DNA of 64,000 nt, taken from positions 1,860,001 to 1,924,000 of the forward strand of contig PCDL01000016.1 in assembly GCA_002778095.1 (NCBI GenBank). Direction: 5' to 3'. The translations under genes and the position numbers were made by a program. This document shows, piece by piece, positions 46,501 through 57,607 of this stretch. The notes beneath the pieces were generated by a model. That model was not told the DNA's origin and made no database searches. It saw only the letters and a list, made by a program, of their open reading frames with translations. The DNA comes from Fragosphaeria purpurea (lineage: Eukaryota; Ascomycota; Sordariomycetes; Ophiostomatales; Ophiostomataceae). Every line of letters starts with the position of its first letter. Position 1 is the stretch's first letter.

Positions 46501-49500
46501 GGGCCACATTGAAAATGACCTCGGGAAGGCGTGCCGAATTGGGTGACCGCATGCGCTTGTCGTGGGTTGGCGGCACCATCTGCAGTTGCAAATTTTCGAT
46601 TGTCAACCGCGCTGAATTGTTCGTGCGGGTGCCAAACTCAAGCCGCTCCAACAGCAAGACAAGGTCTTCCCTGCCTTCGGACGACGACGCGGGCGACGGC
46701 GATGACGACGACGATCGTTTTGTAGAGGCAGCCGGTATGAGCGGCGGCGGCGGCACTGGGAGAACGGCCGACGCACAAAGCCAATTGATTTGTATGTTGC
46801 GGATTTCAAAGGTGCAGACGACCGTCGACAAAAAGGAACCGATCACGTCGGGTTCCTCCCGCTCGTCCTCTTCTGGCTGTTCCTGGTCGTTGATGGCAAT
46901 GCGCGGCTTGGACTGCCTGAGCTTGCGGAGGTATTCCATCTCGCGCGACGTATCAAGATCCTTAATCTTGTCGCCCATGTAGCCGAGGACGTCGACCACC
47001 GTCGACACGGTGTCTGGCGAGAGGGTCACGTCGAAACCATCGCTCTTGATGTCGAAAGACCGGCGCTCCGCATCGTCTTCACACAGCTTGGACGAAGCCG
47101 TGATCAAAACAGCAAAGGCCATGCTGCCACAAGAACTCATGAGAGTCTCGGTTCCTTTGAGGATCTCAAACGCAATTTGGCGCATGTTCACGTGGAGCTC
47201 TGGGTACGCCAGAACCGGCGCGCCGTGTTCGAGCCGATTAGTCGCTTCCAGCTTGATGCTGTTCAGACAGAACGAGAGATGAGCAAAGGGCGCTGCATCG
47301 GACTTCAACGCGACGTTGCCGAAGACCTCCAAGCCGGCAAACGTCGAGTGGACGGAATAGATCACTGGCTTCGTCGTTGGCGGCTTGGCGGGCACAGACG
47401 CAGACGCGGACGCAGACGCGGGAGGCACAGGGAGCTGCTGTTCGTGGTCAAAGATCTCTGCAAGGTGCCTCTTTATAACTCTGAACTGTTGCTGCATGTC
47501 TGTGATCGCATTGGAGATTTCGGGCCGGTTCAACGCAGAGAGCAAGCTGTAGACGGCGGCCGCGTCCAGCTGGACGAGTTCCAGCGACGAGAACACGGAC
47601 ACGGTTTGCTCTTGCTCGCCAATGTTTGTCGTTATGCGCCCGTTGGTCGGGGGGATCTGGAGCAGGGATATGCTGCGGGACGCTTTGTTGACGGTAACCT
47701 GCATATCGTGCGAGTTCTCCTTGACATCGAAATCAAAGATGATCTCTCTGCCGAAATTGGCGGCCATCGCCACCCGCGCCACGACGCCGGAAATGTTGTA
47801 GGTCAGTGAGCGCAGCAGCGGTAGGCTGATCGTGTAGTGCTCCAAGAACACAGCCACATTGACGCTGAACGTAGAAAGACGGTCCACGATCTTAACGTTT
47901 TCGTCTTTGGCCTTGAGCGGCATTGACACCGCCGGGTCGGCAGCCGCTGATTGCGCCGGATTCAGCGGGAACAGCTTCTTCAGGTGGTACAGCCGTGCCG
48001 CTTCGTCTCGGACGAGCAGGTCCAGCGTCTCCAGCAGCACAAGCGGATCCTGCGCTACACCAAGCGAAAAGTTTTGGCTGCTAGCCGTTGCTTTGATCGT
48101 ATGGATGGAGGTGCTTCGAGTCGGCTGCATGCCGTACGAAACAAACACGCTGGGTTTGAACAGTTGGTAAGACAGTAGAAGCTCCGAATGGCTCTTGTAC
48201 CGGGACGATATCGCGTCGCAGCTCACGACGAAATTCGTATCGAGCGCCCCGTCCAGGCCGCGTCGCACCAAGAGCGAGACCACCACATCGTCACTCGCGT
48301 GGCGGATGTTGAGGTTGATAGTGTCAAGCATGATCGAGCCGCGGCTCATGGCAAACACAATGTGGAACGTGCGCTCGTCGGATGCGGCGATGGACGTGGC
48401 CACTTTCTGTTCCGCTCGGTGCTTGGCGCCGGACGACACCAGTTCGGGTTCGCTCGCACTAGCGGAAGGAACTGGCACTTTCTCTTGCATCCTTTTCTTG
48501 TAGAGGCGGAGAACGTCGTCCACCAGCTCGCAAATCTCCCAGTTCAGACGGACGGCAACATCGAGGCAATAGATACTCAACACGGACACGGGCTTCGCAG
48601 CAACGGCTCCACCAGGGACGGGCTCCTTTGGTAGGAAAACAGCCGGCTCTGGAATGCTTTGTTCAGAGCGAACCGTGAGATCGAGGAACGTGATTTCGTT
48701 CTGTTTCGGCCCGGGATCCAGCACAAGCTGTGACTTCTCGATTCGAACCACCGCCATGAAAGGCAGCGCCGGTTGCTTGGCAGCTGCGGCCTTGTACAAG
48801 TCTGTCCGCAAGACGGCGAAAAACTCCTGCAGAAACAAGGACCTCTTCAGATCGCCAAGATCCCAGCCACGCCAGTGTTCGAGGCCCGCGACGACGTCCC
48901 GCACGTTCTCTTCCATTGGGCGCAAGGGGAACGTCGGCGAGGACGAAGGCCCGGCTGCTAAAGAAGCAGGTCCGGACCCGAGGCACTCAAGCACCAGCTG
49001 CTCCCGCGCATCTGGCTTCATCAAAAACCACACCTGGCGGAAGCGCATGGCCAGCTTCCACGACCCAAACGTCCGCAGATGTTGGCGGGCCGAGCGCAGC
49101 ACGGCGGAAGGCCGGACAAGGAAGCCCGGATCCGTCACGCCGTTGCCAGCGGCGACCAGCTTCTGGGCCAGGTGCGGGCGCACGCGGCTGTTGAACGACA
49201 GAGGCACCGAAAAGGCCTCGGCCAGCTCCGAGGTCAATACGCTGGTGCGGTGGATCAAAGACGCGACGTACTCAATCTTTTCCGAACTCAACTGCCCCTC
49301 AATGGCGCCGATATCTGCGTCAAAATATGTCAAGTCCTTGGTACCCATAGACACCAGGACGTTCTCGATGGCGGCAAGAAGAGCCGCCTGTGGCCGCTCC
49401 ATATTGGCCAACCGCTCCGACGCGGACAGCTCGAACGACCCGAGCCGCAGCTGGAACGAGTTGTGCGTTTTGTCTTCCTCAGGCTTGAATGCTTCCACCC

Positions 49501-52500
49501 ACGTCGTCTTGGCCCGCGACATCAACGTGACGCTGGAGACGGACACGTCGTATTGGTCTTGTTCCTCGCGCGATGGGCCGTCCAAATCCAAAGACGACGC
49601 GTTGAGGAAGCGGAGGTTGGCCCGTGGAAGGCGAAGCACAAGGTCCTCCACGCGTCCCTTCATCTTCTGGTGCTTCATGGCACCGAGAATGCCGTCCATG
49701 GCACTGATTTGCACCGCGTCCAGAATGTCCTCGGGCTGCCGAGGCTGCAAAGCAGACACGAGTGCGGCGATATGTTTGGCCGAAGTCGGGTTGAGAAACG
49801 CACTGATTCCGTTGTGCATTTCGATCAGAGTGCTTGCGTAGATCCTATCCTCGCTCAGAATTTCCGGATCAACGTCCTCGAGACCAAGCTCCATGGGCAC
49901 TGGGTCGTCCATGCTGCTGTAGCTGGACCCACCATCCAAGCTGCTTGCAACGTCGGGTTCGCCTTTCTCGGCGCTTGGCAAAAGAGCTTCCGTAACATTG
50001 GGCCTTACATTTTCCAGAGGAAAGTTGGGGGGAAGATATCTGCTCGAAATTGCCGGCTTATATTGACCCGGTTCGTGGTAGCCAGATGCGAGATCGCCGT
50101 ACTCTGTCGACGCGTTGTAGAGAGTAGAGTGTCGCGTGGACGAAGAGACCTCGCGACCGTGCAGAGGGGACGGGCGACTTGTTTGGCCTGCCACCGGCGG
50201 GTCGATTGGTGTCATAGGTTGAAGCCCCGAGCGTCTAGATTGCAACCGTGAAGACTGCCTCGACTGGGCACTGCCGGAATGCAGCGAGCTTTGCGGCCGG
50301 ACCACGCTACTTTGGCTTGCAGTTGAGGCGGTAAGAAACGAGCTCTGTGACTTTTGGCGACGAAGGCGGCCCTTTGAACGGCTGGATGATGCGCCTTGAG
50401 AGGACAGTGACACGGCATCCTTTTCAATGTCACTTGCCGTGATCGGCAGCGGTAGTGGCGGTACAGGCTGGGCTGGGGGGTCAACGTGGTCCGGGACAAA
50501 GCCGTCGACGGAAAAGCCGGGCAGCAGAAGAAAGCCTGCGCGCTGGGTCCGTTGGTCTTCGCGCCGTAGCAGCTCCTGCTGCAGCCGCCGTTCGTTCGTA
50601 AAGTTGAATTTGCGGCCGATGATGGCGATGCTCAGTCCCGTTTTCAGAAAGGCATCTGTCTCGACAGGCACATGCGGTCTCGATTTGTGCCGCATGGCCG
50701 ACTCGGCGTTCATGCACGAGACCTGGAGGTCGGGAATCGAGATGTTGGCACGTTTTGAGTAGTGCATGCGGGCCCAGTCGTTGTAGTTGACGTCGACCCC
50801 GTTCCCGAGCGACAAAAGAAATGCAGCTTCGTCAATGTGGAGCCAGATGCTCAGCGATTTCACGTTGACGCGCAAAAAGGTGACATCGTACATAACGATG
50901 GCGTGGTAGGGTACCAAGGCATTTTCGTCGTCGTCAAAAGTAAACCCGAACGCCTTCCCACCATTCATCAAGGCCGATAAAAAGCCAGCGGTACACTCGC
51001 CGGTAACCGCTCCCACGGACAAGTCCCAGTTGCAGACGTAGGTTGGGTCGGTCGGGGGCAACCCGAACAGGCGGCTTCCATAGACGTGCAGACCATCGAC
51101 GAACAGTTGCGTGCTGGACGCGGCGCCGATGGGAGTCTCCCAGTCATCTTTGCCATGGTCACCGCCTCCTTCCATACCAGGTGACAGCCCAAACGGACTC
51201 AACACAAAGTCTAAGTCCATATAATAGTTGGTGAAGCGAAGATCAGCGCTGAGGGTTGCGGCGTCGATCTGGACATGGCGAGACGCCGAGTAAATGTTGG
51301 TGGGCAGCAAAAGCCTCGGGTCGTCGGCCCGGACGTTCACGATGACGTCGAGATCGTTGGACTTTTTATGGGGTGGCCGACCCGCCAACTCGGCCTCGGG
51401 ATCAACCTCTTTCAACCGCAGGTTGTCTTGGTACTCTTCCAGCGTCTTGAAATGGACGTCGTCTCCAAAGTAGTTGTCTTTCAACTTCATGAAGTACCGC
51501 ACCGCAAACCCGTACGCTTTGAACGTCGGTTGCTTTCCGGTTACATCAACGACCAGTGTGTCGGTGTTGCTCGTCGCCGTCGTAGCGTGGTAGTGGTATT
51601 TGCCATCGACGACCAGATCTCTGAGATGGCCCACGTCTTTCGAGAGAACAAACATGGATTGGGTATTCCAGGGCGGCATGTGAAGATGGATGGATGCAGC
51701 ATCCGTCCAAACGGTGAACGGAATGGCGTTGTTCGAGGGGCGAAAGTTGTCCAAAGGAATGCACACAGACGCTTTCAAAAGGGGGCTGGCGATGATGATG
51801 AAAGTGTTGTCGTCAAAGCTCGTAGGGTTGTTGATGATGTTTGCGTCGTTTACGTTCAGGTAGATCTTGGCGTTTGGAAAAATCAGGTCGACAAAATACT
51901 TAAAGGGCGTGAAGGTCAAATATTCGGCCGGCGGACCGGTACCCCAGTCGTCGATGAGGTCTGTGAGCAAAAACACATGGTCGCGCAGCAGGAACAGCTC
52001 CAGGTCGTTGTTGGTAATTTGGAAGCGCCATTGACGCAACGCATTCCATTTGAGCGGCGTCGAGAGGTCACACGCAATGCGCAAAGCCCCGGAGCGCCAC
52101 AGTACTTCTTGGTTGACACTGCTGGAGATTTCAACGCGCGGTAGGTCGAGGTAGAGGTCGGTGGCAAAGCCGGTATCCGTCGCGACCATGTTCATGGAGT
52201 AGGAGACCGTGGCGTTGGCGGCAATCTTGATGTCCAGCCAACCATATGGACGTTGTCCAGGCGCTGCTGGTGCCGGCTCCGATTTCTTAAAGCGTGACCG
52301 GTTTCGCCGTTTTTCCCGCCCCGAGCCAAAGTTGGTGCCGGCGTCCTTGCCCACATACCGCCAGTTCTTCGACGCCTCGCGAACAGGGACACGCAGCGTT
52401 GTCTCGTCGTCAAACTCCACGTACAACTTGAACTGTGTTGGCACGCGCGTCGCACCAATGGGAAGCGTTTGCGCCGGCTTTGCATCTTTGCTCAGGCCGG

Positions 52501-54215
52501 GGAAGAAGACGCGCTGCAGCTCGGCGCGTTTTCGGTCCGCCCACGGGCCGTAGTTAATCGAGCCTCCCCGCACCGACAAAGCCATTCCCCACGCTGGCGG
52601 AGGCTCGCTGCCGTTGATGCTGGGCGGCTGGTGCGCGGCGGCTACTCCCCCGGCAAAACCGTTTTGCGCCTTTTCACCGCCCTCGGCGTCGAGCACGGCC
52701 TCCGCGGCGACCCGACCCACGGAGTCCCAGTAGATCGTCAAAACGGCCTCGGGGCTTTCAAGGAGAGGATTGAGCATGGCGTACTCGGTGGCCGTCCAGC
52801 GCAACTTTTCATCGCCGCCGGAACCGTCGAGATACCTCGACAGCCCTTGCCAGTGAGCCGAGCCAGGTATATGCGCGGACGCCGTCGTGACGGGCGGGCT
52901 CTTGACGTCGCCCGACGAGAACGACTCGACCGACCGGCGAAAGTACGGCAGCAGATTGCGCAGGTGGCTGAAGACAACACGCCGCTGGTGGCGGAAGTAC
53001 GAGCGCGGCGGCAACGGCTCCGTGTCTTCGGCGATCTGCTTCTCGCGCACGGCCCGGCTGGCTTGGTCCTCGCGATAGTCGTCGTTGTCGCGCATCTCAA
53101 TGACGGGTTTCTGAAAGCGGATGCGAAAGATCTGGCGGTACGGGTCCGGTGTCTTTGTGTCCTGCGCATCCACTTCGCCAGACAGAGCCTGGGCCTTGAC
53201 GGTCAAGATTGCCGATGTGTTTTCGTTGCCCATCACCAGGGCGGCCTTTTCGCACGTGAACCGCATGGGAAACAGCTGCAAAAACGCGGGCAACCGCTCC
53301 CGCTCGGGGTCCTCCGTTCTGCTCCGCCGCCGCTCGGCACCAGGCCCTTCGTTCTGGTCATCCATGTCGCCATATGCCGAAAAGGAGTGCATGCCACGCT
53401 CTGACGCGCTTTTCCTGCCAATGGCCGCCTCGTCGTCGTCAGCAGCGGCCCCCCCTTTCTCCACGTCCGCGCTGCTTCTGCGTTCTTTTGCCTTTTCTGT
53501 CGAGTTCCCGCGGCGTTTCCGTAAGCGGTGTTGGTGAGCATCGTCCTCGCCTCCAGCTTGTCTCGCGCTACCACCACCGTTGCCGCCGGGCACACGACTA
53601 CTCGGCCCGCCGTTGCCGTCTCCATCGACGGTCCATTCGGCCAACCCCGCCATGACACCGTCGTACGCGGCGCTGCGGTTGTAGACAAACCACTCCAGGC
53701 CCGCCAGCGTGACGTTCAGGCGGCACGGCAGGCGTGACTTTTCTTTTGAAACGTGGGCCGTGTCGCCGTCGACGTCGTCGGCTTCCGTGTTTTTGCCGCC
53801 CTTGTGTTTGCCGAGGTTGATGTGCCGGACTCTCCGCAGCCAGTAGGCCCAAGTGATGTGGCCATTTTGGACAAGGATCGTCTCGTTGTCGCCGTGGTAG
53901 CGCAGGCCGACGAAGAAGATCCGGCCCCCCAGCAATGAGAACTGGATCGCCTGGGCGTCAATGTAAATGCCGTACCGGTGCCAGGTCCACGTTCGCAACG
54001 CCCATGACAGCAAAGAAGCAATCAACCGGTTGAAATATAGCAAGAAAACCAGTGCCCTAGAAGAAGAAAAAAAGAGAAAAGAAGGGCATTGCCCGTTAGT
54101 TATTGTAGTGGCTTAGCCTGCGGATTTGTAGGGACGTCGGTGCCACGCACAGTATCGTTGCAATGACCATGTAAACGAGAAAAACCCTGATTGCAGAAAA
54201 GAAGTGGTCAGCCAT
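43511..54215 (-). CDS. csf1: Csf1 / BLTP1-type bridge-like lipid transfer protein
   Basis: Giant protein of the repeating beta-groove family (yeast Csf1, animal tweek/BLTP1), which forms a long hydrophobic channel moving lipids between membranes. Exons 54215-54151 and 54056-43511 give about 3,536 residues; the second exon is 10,546 bp without interruption. The N-terminus carries a transmembrane anchor (VFLVYMVIATILALVFLLYF) that would sit in the ER. It is followed by the Chorein-like start (YIDAQAIQFSLLGGRIFFVGLRYHG), strongly like fungal Csf1. A Ser/Arg-rich disordered loop lies around 50220-50400. The C-terminus keeps conserved segments such as VGWNYSRISYIRGMY. The chosen ATG (54215) gives MADHFFSAIR before the anchor; an upstream ATG at 54311 is an alternative discussed under findings. 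Only the first few residues are uncertain. Confidence 0.93.
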
Positions 54216-55282
54216 AGAGAAGAGAAAGAAAAATGCGGTAAACATGCTTTTGGCTTCCTACACTTTGAAGTTTGCGCCCGAGGACGTAAAGTTCCTCTCC
54301 TCCAAAGCCATCTTGCTGACCGTCTCGCCTCCTCAAACCTCGCACCAATCCTTGAGAGGAGTGCACGTCGAGCCTAGCTGCAGAGACCCTTCATTTCTAT
54401 CATTCAATGGCCAGTCGGGCATTCTCTCGTGGAAGCTGGCTTTGCGGGAAAAGGCGCACGATTCGGAGAAGGGGGCGGAGGGGAGAGCGAAGAGAGCCAC
54501 CGGCCAGGCGGCCGCGCGCAAAGAAGCGTTGCTCAAAAAGGAGGCCTGAATAGAAGGGTCACAAGTGATTCATACAATGGCATCACAGGTTTCCTTTCTA
54601 ACCGATTGTGTTCGTGTTTGATGAGCGAGAAGTCGACGTTTGATTGGGAAGTGCAGTTCTTGGATTGAGACGTCCATTGTTCAACAAGGAAACCTCCAAA
54701 AGCACCCCCGGAAGCTCCTAGTATGGAAGGCGCGTTCGGTTAGTAGCGCATATCTGTGTGTTGGTGCGCTGTGGTGGGAAGCTCTTTCCGCGCCTTGTTC
54801 GCCCAGGGAGCCTGCTAACAAAGCTGCGCCAATGAGAACGCTCCGATAGATGGTCTTATCGGTGTGCCTCGGGGCCCAAGGCGCGCTAATGCATTCCCGG
54901 GCAAATTACTCCAATGCTCGTAACACTCAGAAGAGCTCAACCGGCCATTTTTGTCGTCATCACCAAGCGCTCGCCAGGTGTTTCGACAGCCGTCCAGGCA
55001 TCCATTTTTCGTTCCCTTGGCTTGACACGGGACGCAACTTCTCCATTCCCACACGGCACTCAAAATCATGAATACCTCTCGACGTCGAACTATCTAGACC
55101 GGTCAGCGGTCTCTGTTCCTTCTTTTTTTGTCTTCGTTGTCTTCGTTGTCTTCGTTGTCTTCGTTGTCTTCGTTGTCTTCGTTGTCTTCGTCTTCTTCGT
55201 CCTCTTCGTCCTCTTCGTCCTCTTCTCAACGCCGACGCGTTCCTTTTGCCCTGACGCCTCGATTCGTACCTCCGCAATCACT
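54216..55282. other. Divergent spacer csf1 / hfl1-like
   Basis: About 1.07 kb between divergent genes. It contains a 17-codon minus-strand frame (54311-54258) before csf1 and the 9-bp tandem repeat (55133-55222) before the hfl1-like gene. No other gene is seen. Confidence 0.65.
55133..55222 (+). repeat. Ten-copy 9-bp tandem repeat
   Basis: Six exact copies of TTCGTTGTC (55133-55186), then TTCGTCTTC and three copies of TTCGTCCTC: 90 bp in all, ending 60 bp before the hfl1-like ATG. The repeat is in frame with that ATG and without a stop between, and would read (Phe-Val-Val)n, but most likely lies in the leader. Confidence 0.95.
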
Positions 55283-57607
55283 ATGGTTGGCGGGACGGGC
55301 CAGAAGTTGACGCAGGCCACGATTATCGTGGCCGGTGTCGGATCGCTTGCCGCCACGCTGATGTCCATCATGTAGGTTTGTTCACGAGAAGGCGTCCGCA
55401 CGATCGTATGAAACGCAGTTTCGTTGTTGCTAACGGGTTCTGTTTCTTCTGCTCTAGATCAATATGGCTTCAACTGTAAGGAAGAGCGACAGCTTTGCTG
55501 CATCCCAAAATCGGCTCCTAATGTTTTGTTCGTCTAGAAAAAACTACCGCAAGCCTTTGCTCCAACGATACGTCGTCCGCATTTTGTTGATGTACGTCAG
55601 AATAACCGATGTCTGCGGCCAAAACGCGGAGTCTTCGATTGGGTTGACTCGGCTAACTCCTTGCAGGGTGCCTATCTATTCCATAGCATCGTTCTCAAGC
55701 ATGATCTCGATGACGGCGGCCCAGTTTCTTGACCCAATCCGCGACATCTACGAGGTACGTTCTTCTTTTTTTTTTTTTTTTCTCCCAAAACTCACGGTAG
55801 CATACACTCACGATATAGGCGTTCACCATCTACACCTTTTTCCAATTGCTGATCAACTACCTCGACGGCGAACGAGCACTGATCATCATGACCCACGGCC
55901 GCAAGCCCATTCACCATCTCTGGCCGCTGAACCACGTGCTCCCGCCGGTCGACATCTCGGATCCGCATTCCTTCTTGGCGATCAAGCGCGGCATCTTGCA
56001 GTACGCATGGCTGAAACCGGTCCTGGGCCTCGCGGCCATCATCATGAAAGCGACCAACACGTACCAGGAGTCCTACATTGGGCTCAAGTCGGGCTACTTC
56101 TGGAGCGGCATCGTCTACAACCTCAGCGTCACCATCAGCCTCTACTCGCTCGGCCTGTTCTGGGTGTGCATGCACGACGACCTCAAGCCGTTCCGCCCGG
56201 TGCCCAAGTTTTTGTGCGTCAAGCTCATCATCTTCGCGTCGTACTGGCAGGGCTTCTTTCTCGCCATCCTGGTGTGGTTGGGGGCCCTGCCGGACGACGT
56301 GCAGGGCTACACGCCCGACAACCTGGCGGCGGCCATCCAGGACGCGCTGATCTGCATCGAGATGCCCGCGTTTGCCGTGGCCCACTGGTACGCGTTTTCC
56401 TGGAAGGATTTCGCCGACCAGGGCGTGTCGGCGGCGCGCATGCCGGTCAAGTACGCGCTGCGCGACGCCTTTGGCGTCCGCGACCTCATCGAGGACTCCA
56501 AGTTGACGTTCCGGGGCGACCACTACGCGTACCGCGATTTCGACTCCAACGACAAGATCATGGCGCACGCGTCGTCGCGGTCGCGCGTGGCGCGGCTCAA
56601 GGCGGGCATGCGCTACGAGCGGGGCGGCAAGGGCAAGTACTGGATCCCGAGCCCAGACCGGGCCAACACCCACGAGGCGGACCCGTACACGCCGCTTCTT
56701 GGTGGTGGTGGCAGTGGCGGCGGTGGCGGTGGCGGTGGCGGCAACGCTGGCGGGCCGTCGTCGTCGGGCGGCGCCGGCCCAGGCCGGAGCAACTCGTACT
56801 CGCACGGCACCAACGATCTGGAAGAGCTCACGCTCGACCCCGACATGGAGCAGCTGTACGGCAAAGCCCGGCAGCTTGAGTACGGCGATTGGAATGTGCG
56901 TAGACACCGTTTCTTCTCACCCTTGCCTATCTCTATTCCCTGTTTGATGGGCTTGCTAACTCCCTTTACCATCCCAGTATCCGGTCATTCCTGCCAACGT
57001 CCCGTCACGCGAAGAGCGCTGGCAGACCACGATTACCGGCTCGTACCGGGCGGTGCCGACCTACGATGTTGCCGCACCGGCACCGGCACCGGCACCGGCG
57101 AACAGCAACGGCGGGAGCAGCAACAAGACAAAGCGGGCGCCGAAGCCAGGCGAGCCCGCGGCGGCCGTGGTGGTGGTCTCGTCCAAGAAGAAGAAGGGCA
57201 AACAAAAGCAGCGTCAGAACGCAGGCGCATCGGCCGCGTCGGCGAATGCAAACACACAACCGGGCGGCGAAGCTGCCACCGCAACAAGAAGAGGGACAAC
57301 AACAGCAACAACAGCAAGCCAACCGGCCAACGGTGCCGGTCGTCCTGGTGTCGACGCCGATGCGGCACGCTACGCGGCGCTCGAACCGCCACCGGCTGCC
57401 CTCCAAAATGCCGACGGCACGGTGAACAGCGCCCGCGAGAGACAAGTCCGTGCCAACGACGACGACGAGTCGTTACGTCTGTGGCGGCGAAAGGACGAGG
57501 ACGACGAGGACAACAACACGCCGGTGGCCGAAATAAGTCCGCGATACGAATTGGGCGGGGACGAGTTCCGGAATGTCTGGGGCGGCGGTGGTGGTGGTGG
57601 TGACTAG
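55283..57607 (+). CDS. hfl1: TMEM184/OSTalpha (DUF300) membrane protein, Hfl1-like
   Basis: Multi-spanning membrane protein. Six exons: 55283-55371, 55458-55475 (18 bp), 55538-55591, 55667-55754, 55819-56895 and 56978-57607; total 651 residues. About seven hydrophobic spans lie in the first 310 residues. Family motifs include QRYVVRILLMVPIYS, YEAFTIYTFFQLLINYL and KFLCVKLIIFASYWQG, as in TMEM184 and S. pombe Hfl1. Hfl1 is a vacuolar membrane protein that recruits lipidated Atg8; this role is inferred here. The cytosolic tail has DFDSNDKIMAHA-like sequence, a long Gly-rich stretch, and a candidate Atg8-type core YPVI preceded by acidic residues, created across the last exon junction. The rest of the tail is Lys/Ala-rich and disordered. 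The start is supported by the repeated hydrophobic pattern beginning soon after MVGGTGQKL. Confidence 0.9.

Noticed and set aside
54914..55375. N-terminal extension of the hfl1-like protein through the 9-bp repeat
   Set aside because: The (Phe-Val-Val)n stretch is unlike the family, and MVGGTGQ at 55283 is a better start; the repeat is kept as a leader feature.
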